The notes under the pieces were generated by a model. That model was not told the origin of the DNA. It saw nothing but the letters and a program-made list of their open reading frames with translations, and made no database searches. This document shows, in pieces, positions 1 through 6,420 of a DNA stretch of 63,742 bases; within the stretch, counting starts at the first letter, position 1, and each line of letters starts with the position of its first letter. The position numbers were made by a program, and so were the translations under genes. This stretch comes from Streptomyces griseoluteus (GTDB lineage Bacteria > Actinomycetota > Actinomycetes > Streptomycetales > Streptomycetaceae): NCBI GenBank assembly GCA_000717735.1, contig JOBE01000046.1, positions 1-63,742 on the forward strand, written 5' to 3'.

Positions 1-2
1 CC

Positions 3-677
3 CCCGTACGCCGGGCCCCGCGCCGGCTGCTCGTCGTCCTCGCCGTCACCGGGCTCGTCCTCGCCCTCACCGCCTGGGGCGTCTCCGTCCTCTCCTCCCC
101 CACGGACACTGCGGCACCGGAACCCTGCGGGCCCGTCGTCAGCATGGGGCAGAACGACGAGTGCGTACGGGACGTACAGGAGCGGCTCCGCGACCACGGT
201 GCCCGCATCGGGGTCGACGGGTCCTTCGGACCGGAGACCCTGCGCCGGGTGACGGCGTTCCAGGTGCTCGCCGGACTCGTACCGAACGGGGTCGTCGGCG
301 ACCCGACGAAGAAGGCCCTCCGCGAGTCGCCGGTCCGTATGGAGACCTGGGCGCCGGAGAAAGTACGCCAACGGGTCCGCGAGGTCTTCACGGAGGCCCC
401 TGACGATGCCGTGGCCATCGCCGACTGCCAGTCCTTCCTGGACCCCCTGCACATCCTGCCGAACACCAACGGCAGCAGGAACTGGGGGCTGTTCCAGATC
501 TCCGACGCACGCCTTGCCGAACTGGGCGGCACCCCCTCCCAGGCATTGGATCCCGAATGGAACATCCAGGCCGCCCACAAGCTGTGGAGCCGCCAACGCG
601 ACTTCAGCGACTGGCCCCACTGCGAACGGGCCCTGAAGCCGACCTCGGCCACGCCGTCCGCGTCGGCATCACGCTGA
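3..677 (+). CDS. Membrane-anchored or secreted PG-binding + lysozyme-like protein (5' partial)
   Basis: The frame is open from the left edge, so the N-terminus lies outside the window. The visible part starts with basic residues and a hydrophobic stretch of about 20 residues, a signal peptide or anchor. A peptidoglycan-binding module follows (around visible residues 48-105, pattern VQERL..G..IGVDGSFGPET..AV.FQ). The C-terminal third resembles a lysozyme/SLT fold, with an NGSRNWGLFQIS motif and a WSRQRDFSDWPHC end like actinobacterial lysozyme domains. The usual catalytic Glu (C-E-S context) reads Cys-Gln-Ser here (CAG at 429-431), so this copy may bind rather than cut the wall. The gene ends at a strong hairpin. 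Confidence 0.8.
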   Translation, partial: PVRRAPRRLLVVLAVTGLVLALTAWGVSVLSSPTDTAAPEPCGPVVSMGQNDECVRDVQERLRDHGARIGVDGSFGPETLRRVTAFQVLAGLVPNGVVGDPTKKALRESPVRMETWAPEKVRQRVREVFTEAPDDAVAIADCQSFLDPLHILPNTNGSRNWGLFQISDARLAELGGTPSQALDPEWNIQAAHKLWSRQRDFSDWPHCERALKPTSATPSASASR

Positions 678-685
678 CGACCCGT

Positions 686-726
686 GCGCCTGCCTCACCT
701 CCCCCGTGAAGAGGTGAGGCAGGCGC
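686..726. terminator. Bidirectional Rho-independent-type hairpin
   Basis: A perfect 16-bp inverted repeat (GCGCCTGCCTCACCTC at 686-701, complement at 711-726) with a 9-nt loop sits between the convergent lysozyme-like gene and the PG-binding gene ending at 734. It can serve both strands. Confidence 0.85.
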
Positions 727-733
727 GTGCGGA

Positions 734-1195
734 TCAGGCGTCGAGGCCACCGGCAAACTTGGCGAACGCGACCCTGGTTCCCTCCCCGGCGATGCCGTCG
801 ATCGGACCGTTGTAGCCGTATCCCCGCAGACTGCGCTGCAGCGCCTTGATCGTGTTGGGGCCGGCGATCCCGTCGATCGCGTCGTCGTAGTCCCAGGCCG
901 CCCGCAGGTGGCGCTGCATCGCCTTCCAGCTGTTGGTGCCGAGGAGTCCGTCAATGTTGTCGTTGTAGTCGTAGTGCAGGGCCAGCCAACGCTGGAGCTG
1001 CTTGGCCTGCGTGCTGCTCAGGCCGAGGTTGTTCGTCGCGAGCGTGCCGAAGGCCTCGGCACTCACCGCCGGCTGGGCCGCCGGTTCGGACGCCGCGAAG
1101 CTGGTCCCGGCACCCGCCAGGGTCCCGATCGTCAGCCCCACCACGGCGGTGGCGCTGACGATCGACCTCGTCATCACGTTCGGTCGCATGCGCAT
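734..1195 (-). CDS. Secreted peptidoglycan-binding-repeat protein (paralogue A)
   Basis: 153 residues. A Sec signal peptide (MRMRPNVMTRSIVSATAVVG...AGTSFAA) precedes three repeats of the PG_binding_1 pattern, Y.Y.D.IDG..G..T..A.Q..L, at about residues 55-150. No catalytic domain is visible, so it probably binds cell-wall peptidoglycan outside the cell. The start was chosen for the GGGGAG ribosome site 6-7 nt upstream; the second ATG (1189) is an alternative. It lies 49 bp downstream of a close paralogue of the same length (1245-1706), so the pair is a tandem duplication and probably co-transcribed. Confidence 0.85.
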   Translation of the reverse strand: MRMRPNVMTRSIVSATAVVGLTIGTLAGAGTSFAASEPAAQPAVSAEAFGTLATNNLGLSSTQAKQLQRWLALHYDYNDNIDGLLGTNSWKAMQRHLRAAWDYDDAIDGIAGPNTIKALQRSLRGYGYNGPIDGIAGEGTRVAFAKFAGGLDA

Positions 1196-1244
1196 GCGCT
1201 CTCCCCTTCGTTCGTTCGGTCCATCGAAGTGACCTGAGCGCGGA

Positions 1245-1706
1245 TCAGATGGTGCCGGTCCAGTTGGCGAACTTCGCGAACGCATACTCGGTTTTCGGCC
1301 CGGCGATGCCGTCGATGCTGTCCGTGTAGCCGTAGTGCGCCTTCAGGAACCGCTGCAGCGCCTTGATCGTGTTCGGCCCGGGGTTCCCGTCGATCAAGTC
1401 GGTGTAGTTCCAGTACTTCGCCAGGAAGCGCTGCATCGCCTTCCAGCTGTTGGTGCCGAGGACGCCGTCGATGGTTCCGGTGTAGCCGTAGTACTTGGCC
1501 AGCCAGCGCTGGACGTTCTTGGCCTGCGTGATACTCAGGCCGAGGTTGTCCGTCGCGAGCGTGCCGAAGGCCTCCGCGCTCGTCGCCTGCTGGGGCGCCT
1601 GCGGGGCCGCCGCGAAGCTGGTGCCCGCCGTCGCGAGGGTTCCCGCCGCCAGGGCGGCGACGGCGGTGGCACTGACGATGGCCCTCGTCATGATGCTCGG
1701 TCGCAT
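1245..1706 (-). CDS. Secreted peptidoglycan-binding-repeat protein (paralogue B)
   Basis: 153 residues, the same length and layout as its downstream neighbour: signal peptide ending near SFAAA, then three PG-binding-like repeats (YGYTGTIDGVLGTNSWKAMQ and variants). Unlike paralogue A, many repeat positions are aromatic (YYGY, YWNY, HYGY). The start has GAAGGGA about 7 nt upstream. The substrate is inferred to be peptidoglycan; no enzymatic motif is present. This is probably the first gene of a two-gene transcript with 734-1195. Confidence 0.85.
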   Translation of the reverse strand: MRPSIMTRAIVSATAVAALAAGTLATAGTSFAAAPQAPQQATSAEAFGTLATDNLGLSITQAKNVQRWLAKYYGYTGTIDGVLGTNSWKAMQRFLAKYWNYTDLIDGNPGPNTIKALQRFLKAHYGYTDSIDGIAGPKTEYAFAKFANWTGTI

Positions 1707-1869
1707 GTGCTTTCCCTTCGTTCGGTGACGCTCTCCGCGTCGAACGGGGACGACGCTGGCAGGGCGTCCCGGGCCGTCGCAACGAACCGCGTCCCGGTGG
1801 GACGGCGGGACGGTTCCAGGCTTCTGATCTGGGCTGATGCCCTCGCCGCTGGGACGGGGGTGGGACGAC

Positions 1870-1905
1870 GTGAGGGCCCCCACCCGTCCGGGTGGAGGCC
1901 CTCAC
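1870..1905 (-). terminator. Strong hairpin terminator
   Basis: A 16-nt stem with one bulge-like mismatch (GTGAGGGCCCCCACCC / GGGTGGAGGCCCTCAC, loop GTCC) lies just past the stop of the FG-GAP protein gene (1928). Nothing else is visible in 1707-1869. Confidence 0.8.
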
Positions 1906-1927
1906 TCACTCACGTACGCCTGGCGGA

Positions 1928-3154
1928 TCAGAACGCGCCGTTCAGACCCGACCAGTTGCCGTCCTCCGGGACGCCCGCGTTCAGCGCGCCCGTGCCCTTG
2001 CCCGTGTAGAGGACCAGGCAGCCCACGCCACGGCACTCGGGGGACACGTAACCGCTGTTGGTGATCGTCGCCAGGTCGTTGCGGCCGTCGGCGTTGAAGT
2101 CGCCGACCGCGAGGAACGAGGCCATGACGTTCCAGCCGCCGGAGCCGATCAGCACGCGCGAGCCGAGGGCGCCGGTGCTGGTGGCCGGGTAGAACCAGAG
2201 CTTGCCCGTGGAGCCCTCGCGGGCGATCAGGTCGGCCCGGCCGTCGCCGTTCATGTCACCCGGCGCGACCAGGGCGTTCATCGCGTTCCAGCCGCCGCTG
2301 CCGATCAGCTTGCGCGCACCCAGGGTGCCCGTCGACGTGCCCGGGTACAGCCACAGCTTGCTCGTGGACTTCTCGACGGCGATCAGGTCCGCGCGGCCGT
2401 CGCCCGTCAGGTCACCGAACGCGGTGATCTTGTCCATGGCGTTCCAGCCGCCGCTGCCGATCAGCTTCCGCGCGCCGATCGCTCCCGTGCCGGTGCCCGG
2501 GTAGAGCCACAGCTTGCCCGTGGACTTCTCGCGCGCGATGACGTCCTCGCGGGCGTCGCCGGTGAAGTCGCCGTGCCGGGTGAGGGTGCTCATGGCGTTC
2601 CAGCCGCCGGTTCCCACGAGCTTGCCCGTGCCGTCACCGGCCAGGAACCACAGCCGGCCCGCCTTGTCGCGGACGATGACGTCCGACTTCCGGTCGCCGT
2701 TCATGTCGCCGAAGCCGGCGGCCTTGGGCGCGGTGTAGGAGTACCACTCCGGGTACGCGGGCAGGACGCACTCGCGCTCGGTGGGAACGAACTTCAGCGA
2801 GCTGACCGAGTTGGTGCCCGGACCGCCCCACTCGGTGCCCGCCGGGTCCGGCGGCGAGGAGTAGACGGCCGCCGAGTCGCCGTAGTTGGCGTCCTCGTGC
2901 AGGCAGACGAACTTGTTCGTGCGGTTCACGACCGAGCGGAACGTGTTGTCCCAGGCGCCGAGCGTCGCCGTGTTCACGTTCGTCTTGTACATCGTGCCGG
3001 TGCCGTTGTCGGTCTTCCAGGCGCAGAAGTAGCCCGACGGGCAGTCGCTGATGGCGGCCTGCGCGGGCGCCGCGCCCGTGCCGAGAAAGCCGGCCGACGT
3101 GAGCCCCAGCGCCGTGGCCACCGTGGCCAGGCGCCGCAGCATGGATGTGCGCAT
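1928..3154 (-). CDS. Secreted protein: peptidase-inhibitor I36 domain + FG-GAP/VCBS repeats
   Basis: 408 residues. A signal peptide (MRTSMLRRLATVATALGLTS...AQA) is followed by an SMPI-like peptidase inhibitor family I36 domain (about residues 35-115, CPSGYFCAWKTDNGTG start and three further Cys). Four or five FG-GAP/VCBS repeats follow, each with a GD.(N/T)GD.R.D(L/V)I Ca-binding loop and a LW.YPGTGTG strand. Family knowledge: FG-GAP repeats form extracellular propellers, and I36 domains inhibit metalloproteases. The start is fixed by GGAGGA 5 nt upstream. A second FG-GAP secreted protein lies at 42863-45142. Target protease and ligand are unknown. Confidence 0.85.
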   Translation of the reverse strand: MRTSMLRRLATVATALGLTSAGFLGTGAAPAQAAISDCPSGYFCAWKTDNGTGTMYKTNVNTATLGAWDNTFRSVVNRTNKFVCLHEDANYGDSAAVYSSPPDPAGTEWGGPGTNSVSSLKFVPTERECVLPAYPEWYSYTAPKAAGFGDMNGDRKSDVIVRDKAGRLWFLAGDGTGKLVGTGGWNAMSTLTRHGDFTGDAREDVIAREKSTGKLWLYPGTGTGAIGARKLIGSGGWNAMDKITAFGDLTGDGRADLIAVEKSTSKLWLYPGTSTGTLGARKLIGSGGWNAMNALVAPGDMNGDGRADLIAREGSTGKLWFYPATSTGALGSRVLIGSGGWNVMASFLAVGDFNADGRNDLATITNSGYVSPECRGVGCLVLYTGKGTGALNAGVPEDGNWSGLNGAF

Positions 3155-3170
3155 GCATTTCCTCCCTGAG

Positions 3171-3200
3171 GCGGCGCGGAGTAGACCTCGGACGCGCCGC
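3171..3200 (-). terminator. Candidate hairpin between hydrolase and FG-GAP gene
   Basis: GCGGCGCG (3171-3178) pairs with CGCGCCGC (3193-3200). It lies in the 113-bp gap between the alpha/beta hydrolase stop and the FG-GAP start, so it could end the upstream transcript or fold in the 5' leader. Confidence 0.4.
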
Positions 3201-3267
3201 GAGAGGGACGGTATCCGGCCGTACGATCCACGCCAACCCGGGGGTGCCCCTCGCCCGGAATGCCGGT

Positions 3268-4269
3268 CTACGGCGTCAGGACGCCGTTCAGGAAGGGCTC
3301 GACGGCCTCCGCCCACGCCTCCGGGTGCTCGTAGTGGAGGAGGTGGCCGGCGTCGGGGATCTCCGCGTACTCCCCGTGGGGCAGCACCCGGACCATCTCC
3401 TGCGCCTCCGCACGGCCCAGCTCGCCGTCCAGGCCGCGTACGACCAGGGTGGGGCAGCGGACCTGGGCGAGCGACTCCCAGTGGGCGTCGTGCACCCAGG
3501 TCGCGCGGGACGTCAGCATCTGCCACGGGTCGAAGACCGGGCGCCAGCCGTCGTGGTGCTCCGTCATCACCTCGGCGAAGAAGGCGCCCCTGGCCGGGTT
3601 GGGGCGCTCCACCCACGCGTCCTCCTCGCCGAACCAGCGGCGGACGGCGTCGAGCGACGGGAAGGGGGCGGGCCAGCTGCGGAACCAGTCCTGCCAGGCG
3701 CGCTGCGAGGCGGCGCCGAGGGCCGAGGCCCGCATGTCGCAGATGACCAGGGCGCGGACCAGGTCGGGGCGCTCGGCGGCGAGTTGCCATGCGGTGAGGG
3801 CGCCCATGGAGTGGCCGACGAGGGTGACCGGGCCCAGGCCGAGCTGCTCGACGGCGGCGGCCGCGTCCGCCACGTACGCCTCGCGGGTGAAGGAGCCCGT
3901 GGCGGGCTTCTCGCTCGCGCCGTGGCCGCGCTGGTCGAGTGCGACGACGCGGTGGCCGGCGGTGAGGCGGCGGACGGCGGGCGCCCAGTGGGCGGCGTGG
4001 CCCATCAGGCCGTGGAGGAGTAAGACACCCGGGCCGGTGGCGGCCTGAGCAACGGTGCGCGGCGGTGTGGCCTGCGGGGCGGTGTGACTGGCCGCGTGCG
4101 GTGCCGTCGCCTGCGGTGCCATCGTCTGCGGTACGGGGACCTGGCCGCCCGTGTCCCTGGACGGCTGGCGGGCGATCCGTGCGGTCGTGGTCGTCCCTGG
4201 TCCGGGCGTGAAGTCCCAGGCCGCCAGCCTTACGCCGTCGGCCCCGGTGACGTCGAGTCGTCGCGCCAT
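3268..4269 (-). CDS. Alpha/beta hydrolase
   Basis: 333 residues with the canonical fold: an LLLHGLMGHAAHW oxyanion region, the nucleophile elbow LVGHSMGAL and a late His in DAGHLLHYEHPEAWAE. The N-terminal 60 residues contain a Thr/Ala/Pro-rich insertion (TAPHAASHTAPQATPPR) between the first strands. The substrate cannot be told; it resembles esterase/lipase-type or dehalogenase-like hydrolases. ATG 4269 is preferred over an upstream GTG (4278) because GAGGGGG lies about 9 nt before it. The promoter holds a LexA-like SOS box (4312-4327) against the -10. Confidence 0.85.
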   Translation of the reverse strand: MARRLDVTGADGVRLAAWDFTPGPGTTTTARIARQPSRDTGGQVPVPQTMAPQATAPHAASHTAPQATPPRTVAQAATGPGVLLLHGLMGHAAHWAPAVRRLTAGHRVVALDQRGHGASEKPATGSFTREAYVADAAAAVEQLGLGPVTLVGHSMGALTAWQLAAERPDLVRALVICDMRASALGAASQRAWQDWFRSWPAPFPSLDAVRRWFGEEDAWVERPNPARGAFFAEVMTEHHDGWRPVFDPWQMLTSRATWVHDAHWESLAQVRCPTLVVRGLDGELGRAEAQEMVRVLPHGEYAEIPDAGHLLHYEHPEAWAEAVEPFLNGVLTP

Positions 4270-4305
4270 CCCTGGCACCCCCTCTGCTTCCCGTCGAACC
4301 CCGCC

Positions 4306-4327
4306 AGACTATCGAACTCGCATTCGA
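4306..4327 (-). promoter_or_regulatory. Putative LexA (SOS) box and -10 of the hydrolase promoter
   Basis: On the + strand 4312-4327 reads TCGAAC-TCGC-ATTCGA, 11 of 12 matches to the actinobacterial SOS consensus TCGAAC-N4-GTTCGA. Directly next to it, 4306-4311 reads TAGTCT on the minus strand, a good -10, so LexA would sit in the spacer. TSS would fall near 4300, about 30 nt before the hydrolase start. Confidence 0.55.
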
Positions 4328-4379
4328 AAATGCGCTCCTGCCACCCAACACCCCTCGTTCGAGTGACAGGGCTCAAGGA

Positions 4380-4521
4380 TTGACGGCCGCTGCCGAGGGG
4401 AGATCTTCAACGGGAGGCGGACCGCTCGGGGAAAACGGTCCGAGGGGAACGACCTTGAGAGCTCGGGGCTCCAGGTCGGATCAGGGGAGGACAGGCCCCG
4501 GCGCCCAAGGGCGCCGGGGCC
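4380..4521 (+). ncRNA. Candidate small structured RNA ending in a terminator
   Basis: The 516-bp gap between the hydrolase start and the dmdR1 stop has no convincing gene. On the + strand it holds consecutive stem-loops: CGGACCG/CGGTCCG, GACCT...AGGTC enclosing GAGC/GCTC, and a strong GC stem (GGCCCCGGCGCCC / GGGCGCCGGGGCC, 4494-4521) followed by a short pyrimidine tract. A TTGACG at 4380-4385 could be a -35, but no good -10 follows it. It may equally be plain intergenic structure or a terminator of antisense transcripts. Confidence 0.25.
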
Positions 4522-4724
4522 CTCTGTCGCCCGAATCCGTTCACCCTCCGGGGCGTTCGGCATCCGGCGCACGGAATCCGTCCGTCGCATCGCCCCACCC
4601 CTCCCCGCATCGCACCGCTCCGTCCAGCGTGGCACGACGAGGGCGCGCGCGTGGCCATTCCGGCGTAAACGGGGCGCACAGCGGGAAGTTGATCGCCCGA
4701 GCACCGCTCGCCACGCACCGAGAA

Positions 4725-4756
4725 GGGGGCGCCCCGCCGGTCGGCGGGGCGCCCCC
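4725..4756 (-). terminator. Hairpin terminator downstream of dmdR1
   Basis: A perfect 15-bp stem (GGGGGCGCCCCGCCG / CGGCGGGGCGCCCCC, loop GT plus closing bases) lies 30 bp past the dmdR1 stop. Confidence 0.8.
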
Positions 4757-4785
4757 TCACTCCGTACTCCGTACCGCGAGCCGCG

Positions 4786-5475
4786 TCAGCGCTTCGCCAC
4801 GAACACGTGCGCCGCGACGTCCGAGTCCAGCTCGGCCGCCTCGCCGCCGCTGCCCACCAGGACACCGCCCGGCGACTCCGTCACCGACACCACGGAGCCG
4901 GGCTGCACGCCCGCCCTCCGCAGCGTGTACATCAGCTGGGCGTCCGTCTGGATCGGCTCGCCGATCCGGCGCACGACCACCGTCTTGCCGTCGCTCGCGT
5001 CCAGCTCCGCGAGCGACACCATCGAGTCGTCGAGGAAGGCCTCCGCCTCCGCCTTCTCGCCGAGCTCCTCAAGGCCCGGGATCGGGTTCCCGTACGGCGA
5101 CTCCGTCGGGTGACGCAGCAGCTCCAGGACCCTCCGCTCCACGGCCTCGCTCATCACGTGCTCCCAGCGACAGGCCTCCGCGTGCACCTGCTCCCACTCC
5201 AGGCCGATCACGTCGACGAGCAGGCACTCCGCGAGGCGGTGCTTGCGCATGACGCGGGTGGCGAGGCGGCGGCCCTCGTCCGTCAGCTCCAGGTGGCGGT
5301 CACTCGCCACGGCCACCAGGCCGTCGCGCTCCATCCGGGCCACGGTCTGGCTCACCGTCGGGCCGCTCTGGTCGAGCCGCTCGGCGATCCGGGCGCGCAT
5401 GGGGACCACACCTTCCTCCTCAAGCTCGAGGATGGTGCGGAGATACATCTCCGTTGTGTCAATCAGTCCGGACAT
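4786..5475 (-). CDS. dmdR1: DtxR/IdeR-family iron-dependent repressor (DmdR type)
   Basis: 229 residues. An N-terminal winged helix (residues 1-70, DQSGPTVSQTVARMERDGL recognition region) precedes the dimer/metal domain and a C-terminal SH3-like domain. The metal ligands of DtxR are present: Met10, Cys102, Glu105, His106 (primary) and His79, Glu83, His98 (ancillary), with Glu173/Gln176 matching the third-domain ligands. Family role: with Fe2+ it represses siderophore and iron genes. It is divergent from the SIS gene; a DasR-like site lies in the shared 150-bp region. In Streptomyces coelicolor DasR has been reported to control dmdR1, which fits. The start follows a GAGGGGC site. Confidence 0.93.
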   Translation of the reverse strand: MSGLIDTTEMYLRTILELEEEGVVPMRARIAERLDQSGPTVSQTVARMERDGLVAVASDRHLELTDEGRRLATRVMRKHRLAECLLVDVIGLEWEQVHAEACRWEHVMSEAVERRVLELLRHPTESPYGNPIPGLEELGEKAEAEAFLDDSMVSLAELDASDGKTVVVRRIGEPIQTDAQLMYTLRRAGVQPGSVVSVTESPGGVLVGSGGEAAELDSDVAAHVFVAKR

Positions 5476-5562
5476 ACGTGCCCCTCGATGAGTCGTGCGC
5501 TGGCCCTGCCCCAATTCTGACGCATCGCGCCGACAACCGGGCCGCACGACCGAAGGGCGGTA

Positions 5563-5592
5563 TTGACAGAGCAATGGTCCAGACCGCACCGT
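5563..5592 (+). promoter_or_regulatory. DasR/GntR-type dre-like operator inside a promoter
   Basis: TTGACA (5563-5568) and CACCGT (5587-5592) are spaced 18 bp, a plausible -35/-10 for the SIS gene. The spacer contains AATGGTCCAGACCGCA (5573-5588), matching the core of the DasR responsive element, TGGTCTAGACCA (GGTC-N2-GACC palindrome). A bound repressor would block this promoter and might also affect divergent dmdR1. Confidence 0.65.
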
Positions 5593-5625
5593 GATCCGCG
5601 ACCACGACGCAAAGGAGCCGCCGCC

Positions 5626-6381
5626 ATGGGCGAGAGCAAGCTGGCCGGACAGTTCTTCGACGCCGCGATCGGCCTGCTCAAGGAGGTCCGTGACGGGGAC
5701 TCCGAAGAGATCGCCGCCGCCGGGGCCGCCATCGCCGAGGCCGTGGCGAACGGCAACCGGCTCTTCGCGTTCGGCGCGGGCCACTCCTCCCTCGCCGCCC
5801 AGGACGTCGTCTACCGGGCCGGCGGCCTCGCCCTCATGAACCTGCTCGTCGTCCCCGGCGTCGTCGGTGTCGACGTCATGCCGGCGACGCTCGGCTCCGC
5901 CCTCGAACGCGTCGACGGACTCGCCGGAGCCGTCCTGGACTCCTCCCCCGCCAAGGCCGGCGACGTCCTGATCGTCATCTCCCTCTCCGGACGCAACGCC
6001 CTGCCGGTGGAGATGGCCATGAACGCCCGCGCGCTCGGCCTCACCGTCATCGGCGTCACCTCGGTGGCGTACGCGACGGAGACCAAGTCACGGCACGTCT
6101 CGGGGACGTACCTCAAGGACCACTGCGACATCGTCCTCGACTCCCGGATCGCCGTCGGCGACGCCGAACTCACCCACGAGGGCATCGAGGCCCCCTTCGC
6201 GCCCGCCTCCACCGTCGTCACCAGCGCCCTGATGCAGGCCACGATGGCCGCCGCCGCCGAGGACCTCGTCCGGCGCGGCATCGAGCCGCCGCTGCTGCGC
6301 TCCGGGAACGTCGACGGCGGGCACGAGTGGAACGGCCGCGTGATGACCGAGTACGGCGACCGGATCTTCTACCGGCACTAG
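5626..6381 (+). CDS. SIS-domain sugar-phosphate-binding protein
   Basis: 251 residues, one SIS (sugar isomerase) domain with the phosphosugar signature FAFGAGHSSLAAQD near residue 47 and the ISLSGRN loop near residue 122. It resembles the UPF0309/GmhA-like SIS group, which binds aminosugar phosphates. The enzymatic reaction is not assignable from sequence. A strong AAAGGAG site precedes ATG 5626. The dre-like operator upstream suggests control by the N-acetylglucosamine regulator DasR, consistent with aminosugar metabolism. Convergent with the PAS-GAF gene across a 38-bp tandem repeat. Confidence 0.85.
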   Translation: MGESKLAGQFFDAAIGLLKEVRDGDSEEIAAAGAAIAEAVANGNRLFAFGAGHSSLAAQDVVYRAGGLALMNLLVVPGVVGVDVMPATLGSALERVDGLAGAVLDSSPAKAGDVLIVISLSGRNALPVEMAMNARALGLTVIGVTSVAYATETKSRHVSGTYLKDHCDIVLDSRIAVGDAELTHEGIEAPFAPASTVVTSALMQATMAAAAEDLVRRGIEPPLLRSGNVDGGHEWNGRVMTEYGDRIFYRH

Positions 6382-6382
6382 A

Positions 6383-6420
6383 CACCGGGCACTGGGCACC
6401 GGGCACCGGGCACCGGGCAC
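6383..6420. repeat. 7-bp tandem repeat (CACCGGG) x 5.4
   Basis: Units CACCGGG, CACTGGG, CACCGGG, CACCGGG, CACCGGG, CAC fill the whole 38 bp between the convergent SIS and PAS-GAF genes. There is no hairpin terminator here. Copy number probably varies between strains through replication slippage. Confidence 0.9.

Noticed and set aside
4339..4383. 17-codon ORF (MRSCHPTPLVRVTGLKD) as a second cysteine leader
   Set aside because: It lacks the RRHVD...SC pattern, has no ribosome site and no gene follows on that strand.
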